Below are positions 54,763-64,000 of a stretch of 64,000 nt of DNA, piece by piece. Numbering within the stretch: position 1 is the stretch's first letter; every line of letters starts with the position of its first letter. The notes under the pieces were generated by a model. The model was not told the origin of the DNA, did no database searches, and was given only the letters and a program-made list of their open reading frames with translations. Location: NCBI RefSeq assembly GCF_008087665.1, contig NZ_CP042912.1, positions 5,890,001 through 5,954,000 on the forward strand. The letters run 5' to 3'. The DNA is from Mariniblastus fucicola. Its GTDB lineage: Bacteria; Planctomycetota; Planctomycetia; Pirellulales; Pirellulaceae. A program made the position numbers and the translations under genes.

Positions 54763-57700
54763 ATGACACTACTCAACGAACTCATCGAAATTCCGGAACA
54801 GCTGGACGAAAGCCAATTCGTCATCAAGCTAACCGAAGGCGTCTCCGACGGAAAAGAAACTGTCGACAACTACGTCGTCACCAAAGACATCGCAGCACGT
54901 TTTGAAGAAGCTCTGGGCTATATCAAGATGTCGATGGATGATGGGAAAAGCCGGGCCTGTTATCTACACGGTAGTTTTGGCAGCGGTAAAAGTCACTTCA
55001 TGGCGATCTTGCACCTGCTGCTGACGGGTGACACTCACGCTCGTGGCATCAACGAGCTGGCAGGTACGATCACCAAGCATTGCACTTGGATGGACGGCAA
55101 GAAATTCTTGCTGGTTCCGTATCACATGATCGGCAGTAACTCCAGTGAAACGGGAATTCTGGGCGGCTACGCCAAGTACATCAGCAAGATCCATCCCGAG
55201 GCTCCGATCCCCGGGGTCTATCGCGCGCAAGACATGTTTGCCGATGCGATCAAGCTACGAGACAAAATTGGAGAGGTGCCTTTTTATAAAGGAATCAATG
55301 ACGGTGTTTCTGCTGGCGGCGGTTTCGGGAATGTTACTAGAACATGGGACAATGATCGTTTGGAGAAAGCGATGTTGCTCAAAGAAGGCGAAGAAGAGCG
55401 CAGCCTTTTAATCTCGGCCTTGAGCAAAGCTTATTTTTCATCGTACGGTGTTCAGGTCGAAAATGAAACTAAGAAATTCGTTGATTTGGAAGACGGCTTG
55501 GCGATCATGTGCCAACACGCCAAATCGTTGAAGTACGATGGCGTCATCTTGTTCTTGGACGAACTAATTTTATGGCTGTCTGGTAAAGCAAACAATCTTG
55601 ATTTCATTACTCAAGAATGTGCCAAATTAGTTCAGCTAGTCGAAACGGAGAACCTCGGCGAACGCCCGATTCCGTTGATCAGTTTTATCGCACGACAACG
55701 TGACTTGAACGAGTTGGTGGGTGAAAACGTTCCCGGTGCAGCGAAGTACAACTACAACACATTGCTTAACCACAACTCCCAACGCTTTCATACGATCACA
55801 TTGCCCGATAGCAACCTGCCTGCAATCGCCGAACGCCGAGTGCTGTCTTGCAAGAACGCCAGCGCGCAAAAGGAGCTGCATGCTTCGTTTGAGAAACTTG
55901 CGGAAGACGGCAAGAACAAACATGCCGTCGAGGCGTTGATGACGGGCGGCTACGACAAAGGAATGTTCCGCAAAATCTATCCGTTCAGCCCGGCACTCGT
56001 TCAGACTCTCATTGCCGTTTCCAGTTTGCTGCAACGTGAGCGAACTGCGCTCAAGGTTATGAAGCATTTGCTGGTTGAAAAACGTGGTGAACTAAAAGTT
56101 GGTGACTTGATTCCGGTAGGCGACCTGTTTGATATGGTCGCTTATGGCGAAGGTGGCTTCAGTACCGAAATGAAAGAGCACTTTGAAAACGCAAAGAAAT
56201 TATACAGCCGCAAGCTGCTTCCAGAGTTGGAAAAGAAACACAAGATAACACTGGAGCAGTACAAAGAGCTGCCCGTCGATGATCCGGCTCGGCGGCGATT
56301 TCAAAACGATGACCGGTTGGCGAAGACGTTGCTTCTATCAGCGTTGGTGCCGGATGTAGAAGCTCTTCGCGGGCTCACTGCACGCCGACTTGCCTATCTG
56401 AACCATGGCACCATCAAGGTCGTCAATCCAGGCGAAGAAGGGGCAATGGTCCTCCAGAAGATTCGCGATTGGGCCAAGATGATCGGTGCGATCAAGATTG
56501 GAGACGGTGCCGATCCGATGATTACCGTACAGCTTTCCAGCGTCGATACCGATTCAATCATCGCCAAGGCCGAACGTGTCGACAACAACGGTAATCGTCA
56601 ACGCTTGGTCCGACAAACGTTGACGGAACTGCTGAATCTAGGTGAAGAAAACACGCTTCAGCGTTGCCATTTCTATGACTGGAAATGGAAGAACACCGAC
56701 CGCGAGTGCATTGTTGTTTTCCAGAATGTCTGGGAACTGTCGATGTCAGACATTCGCAACGAAGACGATCGCTGGAAAATCATCATCGACTACCCGTTCG
56801 ACCATTCCGATCGCGGGCCGATGGACGACATCAGCAAGCTGAATGAGTTTCGAGAGGCAAACAAAGAGGGAACCAAAACCATCGCATGGTTGCCTTCCTT
56901 CTTCAGTGATGAGGCAAGCCGTGACTTGGGTTTGCTTGTTCGGCTGAATCACATCCTGTCCGGCGATCAGTTCGACAATTACGTGGGGCATCTTTCCATG
57001 CAAGACCGACCGGCCGCCCGGGCCAGTTTGGACAGCCAACGGAATGTGCTCAAAGAGCGTTTGCGGGGGCACTTGGAAGCCGTTTACGGTCTGGCAACGA
57101 ACGCCGAATCACTTCACCCGACCCATCACCTGAACCAAGGCGAACAGTTTGCATCGCTCACCAATGGTCTAAACGTACGCCCACCGGCCAAGCCGAATTT
57201 CCAAGAAGCCCTTGAGCAGATTTTGGATCAAGCACTCTGTCATGAATTCCCCGGCGCTCCGGAGTTCGAAGCACCCGTCACATCGGGAGCTGCCAACAAA
57301 GTTTTCGACTACGTCTCGCGGGCTTGCCAGACCAAAGACAACCGAGTCGAAGTTGAGCAACGCGACCGACCGCTGGTTCGTGGAATCGTCAATCCGCTGA
57401 ATCTTGGACAGCTCGGTCACGACCGTACCCATTTGGTCGTTGGCGACGAATGGAAAAATCACTTTATCAAAAAAGCATCAGCCGATGGTGGCGAACTGAC
57501 CGTTGAGAAACTGAAGGCGTGGATTGATGAACCGCAAAAGAAGGGCCTGCCAAAGTATCTGAACAATCTGTTGGTCATTGCCTATGCACTGCAATCCGAC
57601 CAAGCGTTCTATCAGCACGGCAGCGTCTACTCCGAACCGTCGTTAAAAGACCTGCCGAACTGTGAGCTTCGCCCCGAGGCAAAACCGGCGGCCGATAAAT

Positions 57701-58440
57701 GGCTATCGTCACGGGACCTTGCGTCCTTCATTTTTGGCGTCACGGCGTCCGAGCTGAACAGTGCTGCCAACGCAGCCAAACTGGCTGAAGAGGTCAAGAA
57801 AGTCGTCAGTGAAAATGCGGCAAATGTTGAGTCTTATCGGACTCAGGTTTCATCGGCCCTTACCAAACTGGGAGTCGGTCCCGATCAATCGAAACGAATG
57901 CAGACCGCCAACGCGTGCGTTTCGTTGTTTTCGCAAATTCAATCCAACAGCTCAGGCAATGACATTGTCAACGCGATTGCTGACTTCTCCATTCCAACCA
58001 CTAAGGAAGCAATGGGAGAGTGTTGTAAAGGCGGCGGCGGTTTGGCTGATTTCCTGAAAGGTTTTGAGTTTGGCTGGTTTGAAAATATCAAAGCGTTAGC
58101 TGGAAACAAAAAAACCGAAGCTGACAATGTTCTTGCTGAGGTCAAACTCGCTTTATCGGAAGACGAGCATGTAAAACCGCTTCGTTCCACGTTTGAAGCC
58201 GCTGAATCGACGGCTGTCAGATTGTTGCGTCCAGACGATCCAGCGCCGCAACCAGAGCCCGGACCTGAACCGCAACCACCCGCCCCGCCCGGCGTGCAGA
58301 TCGTTGATCGAGGCAACAGCAGTCGCATCGACGTTGCCGAGGTCGAAACGCTTCTCGGTTCGTTGAAGTCCAATCTGAAACCGAACCAAAAAATCAAGCT
58401 CGACGTCTCTTGGACCATCGAAGAAGAGTCGGGAGAGTAA
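54763..58440 (+). CDS. pglY: BREX-2 ATPase PglY
   Basis: 1225 residues. Walker A CYLHGSFGSGKSHF lies at about 66-79. Walker B DGVILFLDELILWL lies at about 260-273. A long multi-domain body follows, with an ATPase-type C-terminal region (SARTIMVG-like arginine finger not identified). The C-terminus carries a Pro-rich linker (DPAPQPEPGPEPQPPAPP) before a conserved tail domain (VEVETLLGSLKSNLKPNQ-like). PglY is the large P-loop ATPase of BREX-2, equivalent to BrxC in other types, and is needed for phage resistance. It begins 110 bp after pglX, with a hairpin repeat in the gap. Confidence 0.9.
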   Translation: MTLLNELIEIPEQLDESQFVIKLTEGVSDGKETVDNYVVTKDIAARFEEALGYIKMSMDDGKSRACYLHGSFGSGKSHFMAILHLLLTGDTHARGINELAGTITKHCTWMDGKKFLLVPYHMIGSNSSETGILGGYAKYISKIHPEAPIPGVYRAQDMFADAIKLRDKIGEVPFYKGINDGVSAGGGFGNVTRTWDNDRLEKAMLLKEGEEERSLLISALSKAYFSSYGVQVENETKKFVDLEDGLAIMCQHAKSLKYDGVILFLDELILWLSGKANNLDFITQECAKLVQLVETENLGERPIPLISFIARQRDLNELVGENVPGAAKYNYNTLLNHNSQRFHTITLPDSNLPAIAERRVLSCKNASAQKELHASFEKLAEDGKNKHAVEALMTGGYDKGMFRKIYPFSPALVQTLIAVSSLLQRERTALKVMKHLLVEKRGELKVGDLIPVGDLFDMVAYGEGGFSTEMKEHFENAKKLYSRKLLPELEKKHKITLEQYKELPVDDPARRRFQNDDRLAKTLLLSALVPDVEALRGLTARRLAYLNHGTIKVVNPGEEGAMVLQKIRDWAKMIGAIKIGDGADPMITVQLSSVDTDSIIAKAERVDNNGNRQRLVRQTLTELLNLGEENTLQRCHFYDWKWKNTDRECIVVFQNVWELSMSDIRNEDDRWKIIIDYPFDHSDRGPMDDISKLNEFREANKEGTKTIAWLPSFFSDEASRDLGLLVRLNHILSGDQFDNYVGHLSMQDRPAARASLDSQRNVLKERLRGHLEAVYGLATNAESLHPTHHLNQGEQFASLTNGLNVRPPAKPNFQEALEQILDQALCHEFPGAPEFEAPVTSGAANKVFDYVSRACQTKDNRVEVEQRDRPLVRGIVNPLNLGQLGHDRTHLVVGDEWKNHFIKKASADGGELTVEKLKAWIDEPQKKGLPKYLNNLLVIAYALQSDQAFYQHGSVYSEPSLKDLPNCELRPEAKPAADKWLSSRDLASFIFGVTASELNSAANAAKLAEEVKKVVSENAANVESYRTQVSSALTKLGVGPDQSKRMQTANACVSLFSQIQSNSSGNDIVNAIADFSIPTTKEAMGECCKGGGGLADFLKGFEFGWFENIKALAGNKKTEADNVLAEVKLALSEDEHVKPLRSTFEAAESTAVRLLRPDDPAPQPEPGPEPQPPAPPGVQIVDRGNSSRIDVAEVETLLGSLKSNLKPNQKIKLDVSWTIEEESGE

Positions 58441-58449
58441 ACAACATCC

Positions 58450-61182
58450 ATGAGTGACCTCAAACGATCACATTTGATTGCCGGAGTATCATCGTTGCCG
58501 CAGAAGAAGCTGCAACGCGTGGTCGGCGTACGCTCCTCCATCAGTTGGAGCGGCGACATTGAAAGCGAAGTCAATGGAATCCGATACTGCATCCGACAAT
58601 GCGATTCGCCCTTAGCGGTTCGTGAGTTCATCCGCTCTGCCGTCGACGGGGCCATCAATATCGCCGTCACCAACATGGACGAAGAAACCATCGGCATGGA
58701 CGCGATGTTGCGAATGGCCAGTACTCGCCTGCTAACCATCGACCGTTGGCAACTGGTCAAAGACCGCTTCCACGCCCGTTCGATTGATCCGCGAATCACC
58801 AAACACGATTGGTTGGCCGACCTGATGTTGGACATTCCCCGAGTCCAACCCGTCGCGGGCGGGTTTTTGGATGCGGAAACCGTCTGGCCCATCACGTTGC
58901 AATCCGCCCTTGGCATGAATGCCGAAACTCTGGACCTGCACAACATTCTTAGCTGGTCGCGAAACCCAGAATACGTCCAGCGATGGAAACAGATGCCGGA
59001 TGAATTCAAATCTACGGCAACCGAGTGGATGTCGGCAACGGCAGGAAAAACCGCTCAGTTGGTTCTTGCATGCGTGGAAAAGAACAACATGCCCGATGCA
59101 CTACCCATCGGATTGGTGTTGGATGTGTTACTGAATTCAGAACACAAACACGAGATGGCCAATCACCTGATTCGTTTGGAAGAACGGATGCTGGGTGTTT
59201 CCAATCCCTCGCAAGAACACCTGAACCAGTGGGCGGCCGCCTCCAAAGACCTTGTCCGATTCCAAATGGAAGCCAGCACTTCCGAGCTGAAGCAAGTCCT
59301 CAGTCGGGCCGATGCAATCTTGAAGGAGCTTGGAGCGGACAAGATGTGCTTCCTCAGCGATGTTTCGCCGATCGGATTCCATCAGCGACTGACCAACTTT
59401 GGCATCGCCCTTTCCACGCAACTTGGGACAAGCGACTTTGCCATTTCCGAGATGCTCAAAGACCGCTACCGGCGGATCTTTGACCACATGAAAGCACCGA
59501 TGGAGCCACTAAGGTTGGAACGCATCAAGATGGCGATCCGACTGCTTCGTTGGCTTGGCAGTCAGCACCAACAAACGGTCTCCTTTGACGCTCTCGATCA
59601 AGCGATTGACTACCAACTGGGCGAAGCCAGTTTTGTCGACTGGGCTCGACTGAAGATTAACGCAGTCGAGCCTTCTCAGGAGTTATCAGCCGCATTTGAA
59701 AAGCTGTTCACGAAAGTCGCCGATCTTCGCCACACTCAGGCCGAACGTTTCGCCGGTCTGTTTCAGGATTCCATTCGCCTCAACAGCAACTCTGACCAGT
59801 TCTCTGGCGTCGAGACCTTACTGAAAGATGTTGTCGCACCGCTGGCGGAGGATCGCCCAATTCTGTTGGTCGTACTCGACGGAATGAGCACCGCCGTCTT
59901 CCGGGAGCTGATGCAGGACATCGTGCATCGAGACTGGTACTGGCTGTTCCGTGAAGGCCGGGGCAAAGTCGACGGAGCATTGGCAGCAGTTCCCAGTGAA
60001 ACCAAACGTTCTCGTTGCAGTTTGCTGGCCGGTCGTTTCCTGATCGGCAACAAAGACGTTGAGTCTCGCGAGTTCCCCAAGCATCCCGAATTGCTTCGTT
60101 GCTGCAAATCGGACCATCCTCCTGAAATCTTCCACAAATCCGACATCGCACCGGGCGATGAAAGCGACCTGTCCACCAACGTTCGGGCTTCGATTCAAGA
60201 CGCCAACAAACAAGTCGTAGCCGTGGTCGTCAACGCGATCGACGACCATCTGGGCAAGAGCCAGCAATTGGAAACGATCTGGTCACGCGATGCGATCAAA
60301 GTCCTGCCATTGTTGCTTCACGAGGCCAAGACTTCCGAGCGTCTGGTCGTTTTGGTTAGCGATCACGGGCACATCATCGAAACGGGCACGGAGTACAAAG
60401 CCCACGATGGCGGCGGAGAGCGCTGGCGTCCTGATGACGGCAAACCCGGCGACCAAGAATTGCGATTGGAAGGACAGCGTGTCGTTACTGATGGCCAACC
60501 GGTGATCGTTCCTTGGTCAGAGCGTATTCGCTACACACGTGGGAAGAACAACGGTTACCACGGCGGCATCAATCCACAGGAGATCGTGTTCCCCGTTGCC
60601 GTTTTATCTCCCACAGAAGACTTTCCGGCTGGCATGACCGAATACACGCTGGAAGATCCGGCTTGGTGGGACGAGCAATACTTCCATCCACCGCAGGCGG
60701 ATGACAACGATCAGGCTGAGCGAGAAATCCCCACGGGATTGCTATTCGACATCTACGGCCCCGACCCCGATGGCAACACCGAAGAGCCCGTGAAAACAGA
60801 ATTGGCCGAAGCCCCCGCCGTTCCGGGAGCACTCGATTCGATGGCGGAACAACGAGCCGAAATCCAAACGCCACAATGGCTGAAAAATCTGCTCGATTCC
60901 ACCCTGTTTGAATCGCAGATGGAGTTTGGCAAGCGTAACCGTTTAACCCCGGAAAAGATCCGCGACGTGCTGGTTGAATTGGAACGTGGTGGCGGCAAGA
61001 CAACATCCAACGCTCTCGCCCGAGCCGTAAATCAACCTCCGATCCGCATGCGTGGATTCATTACCAGCATCATGCGTGTCTTGAACATCGAAGCCTACGA
61101 GATTCTCCGTATGGATGAAGCTTCCGGCACGATCGAATTGAACAAGCCCCTGTTGTTACGTCAGTTCGAGATTGAGGAATGA
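58450..61182 (+). CDS. pglZ: BREX-2 phosphatase-like protein PglZ
   Basis: 910 residues. It is the marker protein of BREX. The alkaline-phosphatase-superfamily core has LLVVLDGMSTAVFRELMQ near 472-489 (metal Asp). AVVVNAIDDHLGK near 590 and RLVVLVSDHGHIIETGTEY near 632-650 (Asp-His metal site) follow. The N-terminal ~450 residues are helical and the C-terminal ~180 may bind partner proteins. The gene starts 9 bp after pglY with an ATG, so translation is likely coupled. The precise substrate in BREX is not established. It is of normal length and no motif is missing. Confidence 0.92.
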   Translation: MSDLKRSHLIAGVSSLPQKKLQRVVGVRSSISWSGDIESEVNGIRYCIRQCDSPLAVREFIRSAVDGAINIAVTNMDEETIGMDAMLRMASTRLLTIDRWQLVKDRFHARSIDPRITKHDWLADLMLDIPRVQPVAGGFLDAETVWPITLQSALGMNAETLDLHNILSWSRNPEYVQRWKQMPDEFKSTATEWMSATAGKTAQLVLACVEKNNMPDALPIGLVLDVLLNSEHKHEMANHLIRLEERMLGVSNPSQEHLNQWAAASKDLVRFQMEASTSELKQVLSRADAILKELGADKMCFLSDVSPIGFHQRLTNFGIALSTQLGTSDFAISEMLKDRYRRIFDHMKAPMEPLRLERIKMAIRLLRWLGSQHQQTVSFDALDQAIDYQLGEASFVDWARLKINAVEPSQELSAAFEKLFTKVADLRHTQAERFAGLFQDSIRLNSNSDQFSGVETLLKDVVAPLAEDRPILLVVLDGMSTAVFRELMQDIVHRDWYWLFREGRGKVDGALAAVPSETKRSRCSLLAGRFLIGNKDVESREFPKHPELLRCCKSDHPPEIFHKSDIAPGDESDLSTNVRASIQDANKQVVAVVVNAIDDHLGKSQQLETIWSRDAIKVLPLLLHEAKTSERLVVLVSDHGHIIETGTEYKAHDGGGERWRPDDGKPGDQELRLEGQRVVTDGQPVIVPWSERIRYTRGKNNGYHGGINPQEIVFPVAVLSPTEDFPAGMTEYTLEDPAWWDEQYFHPPQADDNDQAEREIPTGLLFDIYGPDPDGNTEEPVKTELAEAPAVPGALDSMAEQRAEIQTPQWLKNLLDSTLFESQMEFGKRNRLTPEKIRDVLVELERGGGKTTSNALARAVNQPPIRMRGFITSIMRVLNIEAYEILRMDEASGTIELNKPLLLRQFEIEE

Positions 61183-61267
61183 TCCATACACCAAAATACA
61201 AGCCCGAAGCGTTGCGACCCCTAGCGTCGCTCGCGAGTGGTTCCCAAGCACCTTCAGAGACGAATAC

Positions 61268-61302
61268 TTTGCGTCTCTGCGACCTCGCGTCTTTGCGTTA
61301 AA
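61268..61302. repeat. Degenerate TTTGCGTCT-type repeat before the second pglX
   Basis: The segment tttgcgtctctgcgacctcgcgtctttgcgtt is a run of near-repeats of TTTGCGTCT / CTCGCGTCT. Such tracts are common intergenic repeats in environmental bacterial genomes (recalled pattern, not searched). It sits in the 153-bp gap between pglZ and the second pglX. Confidence 0.6.
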
Positions 61303-61335
61303 TCCAAATCAACCCAACCCGAAAGCCAACCACCC

Positions 61336-64000
61336 GTGATTAATCGCGAAACACTCCTCAGCGACCTGCAAGACCTTGTTCAGAAACTTGAGCTGGATCT
61401 GATTGCTCGTTCCGACGAAGACAGTGTGCCGGAGGTACGTGATGCGTTGAACGCAGAATTCAAAAAAGCGACCGAGGCGGAGCGGACGGCACTCTCCAAA
61501 GAGAAATGGCTGACCGACTACGCCGTGCAGATGGCGGCGGCGTGGGTGTTGAACTGCGTCTTTGTGCGCTTCCTCGAAGACAACCAACTGATCCAGCCGC
61601 CACGCCTGTCCGGGCCGGGCGATGCACTGCAATATGCCAAAGACCAACATCAGGTCTTCATCAGCCAGCATCCTGACGATTCGTTGCGTGAGTATTTGTT
61701 GGGCATCTTTCAAGAGATGGAACAGCTTCCCGGCTGTGCCGATCTGTTTGGCAAACACAATCTGGTCATGCAGTTGCCGAACTGGTTAAGCGGTGATGCG
61801 GCCGGTTTGGTTTACAAGTTCTTTCAGGAGATCAACTCCGACGATGGCTTGTTGGTTCATGACTTTACGGATCCTGAGTGGGACACGCGATTCCTTGGCG
61901 ATCTGTATCAGGATCTATCAGTACATGCGAGGAAGAAGTACGCGTTGTTGCAGACGCCTGATTTCGTTGAGGAATTTATTCTCGACCGGACGCTGGAGCC
62001 AGCTCTTGATGAATTTGGGTTAGAGGCCGAGCCGGTCAAAAACAAGCAGGGCGATGAGATCACCAGCAAAGGCTTCCGGATGATCGACCCCGCCTGCGGC
62101 AGCGGTCACTTTTTGCTGGGATCGTTTCCACGAATTCTGAAACGATGGCAAACGAAAGAGCCGAGCACCAACATTCGTGAACTGGTCCAGCGAACGCTGG
62201 ATTCAATACACGGTGTTGATATTAACCCGTTTGCGATCGCGATTGCGAGGTTTCGTTTGTTGCTGGTTTCATTGAAAGCATCTGAGTTCAGCAAGCTAGC
62301 GGACGCTCCAGCGTTCACAATGCATCTTGCGTGTGGAGACTCGCTGTATCACGGCGTGGGCCGACAGCAAGTTATGGAATTCACTGATGAAGCTCACTAT
62401 TTCCGCACCGAAGACTCAGCTGCACTAAAACGAATTTTAAAGAACCAGACATTTCACACTGTTGTAGCTAATCCTCCCTACATCACGCCAAAAGATCGTG
62501 CGGCAAACGCCGTCTACCGTGAACTGTACAGCACATGCCACAGGAAATACGCTCTTTCCGTACCGTTCATGCAGAAGATTTTTCAGTTGGCAGTTTCGGG
62601 CGAAATTGCCCAAGGCAGCGGATACACCGGACAGATTACTGCCAACAGTTTTATCAAACGTGAGTTCGGGAAAAAGCTAATTGAGAATTTCCTTTCAACC
62701 GTTGATTTGTTTGCAGTTGTTGACACTAGCAACGCATTCATCCCGGGCCACGCTACCCCAACTGTAATCGTGTTTGGAAGAAATCGCGCACCTGTCTCTC
62801 CAGACGTCCGCGTGGTTACCGGAAAGGCCGGTGAATCATGTACGCCTGTTGATCCAAGTAAGGGCCCTGTTTGGTTGGCCATTGTAAATGCACTTGACGC
62901 GGCGGGGACAGAAAATCGCATTGTGAGCTCGAAAGACATTTCGAGAGAGACTTTGAAAAAACATCCATGGTCGCTTGGAGGAGCTGCGGTTTCAGCTCTG
63001 AAAGAAAAGGTCGAAGCTAATGCATCAGGAACACTGGTCGACGAAATTGACGACATTGGGGTTTTTGGAATCACTGCTGCGGATGAAGTAATGTTGGCTC
63101 CTCCATCGGCCTTTAGCCGTTGGAGAATACCTTCGAAATATAGTCGACGCTTAGTTGTCGGTGATGAGGTTCGTGATTGGACTTGTGCAGATGGAGCTCA
63201 CGTTTGGTTTCCCTACGAAAACGAACAACTTGTGAAGCTTGACATCCACTCAAATGAATATCGGTGGATGTGGCCATTTCGCGCCTCGCTGTGGAGCCGT
63301 CAAACATTTGCGAAAAAGACCTATCAAGAAGAAGGACGGACTTGGTGGGAATGGCATCAGGTTACATTGCACAGACTGAAACTACCGTTAACGATCACAT
63401 TCCCGTTTGTCGCATCACATAATCATTTCAAGCTTGACGATAGTGGCTGTGTTTTCAACAGGTCTGTACCAATCATCAAGCTTGATCCAAAAAACACATT
63501 GGATGATTACTATGCAATCTTAGGATTTCTGAATAGCTCCATCGCTTGTTTTTGGCTGAAGCAAGTAAGCCAAAGAAAGCAAATGAGCGGTGGCGAAAGT
63601 ATCCGAATCCAAGACCTCTCTAAAGTTCCATTTGAGTACTCAACCACACAAGTCAAAAAAATTCCGATTCCAACTGGCTTTAGGAACCCGGAACTTCGTG
63701 AGCAACTGATAGCGGTAGCTAAACAACTTCACTTGTTGGGTGAGACTTTGGAACAAATTAGTCCCAGCAAGGTCATCGCAAATGCGCTGAACAACAAGAT
63801 TCCAGTCAAAGAAATTTGGTCTAAAGCTATCGAAGAAAAAAGATCTGCCAGATCAGCAATGATTTTATTGCAGGAGGAGTTGGACTTTATTGCCTATCGA
63901 ATGTTTGAAGTTTGCGAAGCCACTCTTCTAGGTGCAAATGTTGGAACTGGTACGATTGATGCGGGCCAAAGACCTTTTGAGCAGAGTTTTAGCACCCATC
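61336..64000 (+). CDS. pglX: Second BREX-2 adenine methyltransferase PglX paralogue, 3' end cut by window
   Basis: The frame is open from GTG at 61336 to the window end (888 codons). The start aligns with the first pglX (INRETLLSDLQDLVQKLELD versus INRTSLLNDLRDLLKTLEAD). Motif I DPACGSGHFLLGSF and motif IV VVANPPYITP are intact, so it should be catalytically active. The N-terminal half is highly similar to copy 1. The presumed target-recognition part is more diverged (SQRKQMSGGESIRIQDLSK versus a different loop in copy 1). This suggests a different DNA target or a specialised role. The C-terminus is not visible. Confidence 0.9.
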   Translation, partial: MINRETLLSDLQDLVQKLELDLIARSDEDSVPEVRDALNAEFKKATEAERTALSKEKWLTDYAVQMAAAWVLNCVFVRFLEDNQLIQPPRLSGPGDALQYAKDQHQVFISQHPDDSLREYLLGIFQEMEQLPGCADLFGKHNLVMQLPNWLSGDAAGLVYKFFQEINSDDGLLVHDFTDPEWDTRFLGDLYQDLSVHARKKYALLQTPDFVEEFILDRTLEPALDEFGLEAEPVKNKQGDEITSKGFRMIDPACGSGHFLLGSFPRILKRWQTKEPSTNIRELVQRTLDSIHGVDINPFAIAIARFRLLLVSLKASEFSKLADAPAFTMHLACGDSLYHGVGRQQVMEFTDEAHYFRTEDSAALKRILKNQTFHTVVANPPYITPKDRAANAVYRELYSTCHRKYALSVPFMQKIFQLAVSGEIAQGSGYTGQITANSFIKREFGKKLIENFLSTVDLFAVVDTSNAFIPGHATPTVIVFGRNRAPVSPDVRVVTGKAGESCTPVDPSKGPVWLAIVNALDAAGTENRIVSSKDISRETLKKHPWSLGGAAVSALKEKVEANASGTLVDEIDDIGVFGITAADEVMLAPPSAFSRWRIPSKYSRRLVVGDEVRDWTCADGAHVWFPYENEQLVKLDIHSNEYRWMWPFRASLWSRQTFAKKTYQEEGRTWWEWHQVTLHRLKLPLTITFPFVASHNHFKLDDSGCVFNRSVPIIKLDPKNTLDDYYAILGFLNSSIACFWLKQVSQRKQMSGGESIRIQDLSKVPFEYSTTQVKKIPIPTGFRNPELREQLIAVAKQLHLLGETLEQISPSKVIANALNNKIPVKEIWSKAIEEKRSARSAMILLQEELDFIAYRMFEVCEATLLGANVGTGTIDAGQRPFEQSFSTH

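Larger units (their letters stand above)
42530..64000. mobile_element. Genomic island carrying integrase and BREX-2 defence genes
   Basis: It begins at the ssrA 3' end and contains a tyrosine recombinase, two nuclease-type genes (one broken) and a BREX type 2 cluster. Neighbouring genes to the left are core metabolism. The right boundary is outside the window. The inference rests on position and gene content, not on a visible direct repeat. Confidence 0.6.

Noticed and set aside
57939-59009. 356-codon minus-strand frame across the pglY/pglZ junction
   Set aside because: Both plus-strand genes are clear family members; the antisense frame is Ser/Arg rich with no domain.

Overview
The window looks like chromosome from a planctomycete, probably of the Pirellulales group. 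This is inferred from gene content, not measured. The pointers are a DUF1559-type pseudopilin followed by a tiny lipoprotein, a lysine-rich histone-H1-like protein, hairpin repeats carrying the GGCTTCCAGCC core, and many secreted or membrane proteins without well-known homologues.

Positions 1-41432 are mostly housekeeping and envelope genes on both strands. In order they are: the 3' part of an RND efflux pump, an M50 metalloprotease, an AAA ATPase, the H1-like protein, an ECF sigma factor with a downstream anti-sigma-like membrane protein, a polysaccharide export protein, a TPR-like membrane protein, and a sugar-lactone oxidase. These are followed by a kinase-fold protein, a Ski2-like DExH helicase, a methionine-salvage group (mtnD, an S41-like protein, mtnC), the DUF1559 pair, a PIN-TRAM protein, dGTPase and fructose-bisphosphate aldolase. 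The rest are groES, a prenyltransferase-repeat/Dabb fusion, a solitary rplX, an MFS carrier, pyruvate kinase divergent from a YacP-like NYN protein, trmB, an AEC carrier, ilvD and a sugar isomerase-like protein.

Positions 42169-42529 encode tmRNA (ssrA). Its 3' end is followed by a strong terminator and then a tyrosine recombinase. This is the usual layout of a genomic island integrated at the ssrA 3' end. The island runs to the window edge without a second att copy, so its far end is unseen.

The island carries an HNH nuclease gene, a nonsense-interrupted PD-(D/E)XK nuclease gene, and a BREX type 2 (Pgl) phage-defence cluster: pglW, pglX, pglY, pglZ and a second, diverged pglX cut by the window end. 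Three copies of a hairpin repeat family lie around and inside the first pglX. One copy is translated in frame as a proline/glycine linker containing a 30-bp tandem repeat. The doubled methyltransferase and the coding repeat are the most unusual points of the window.
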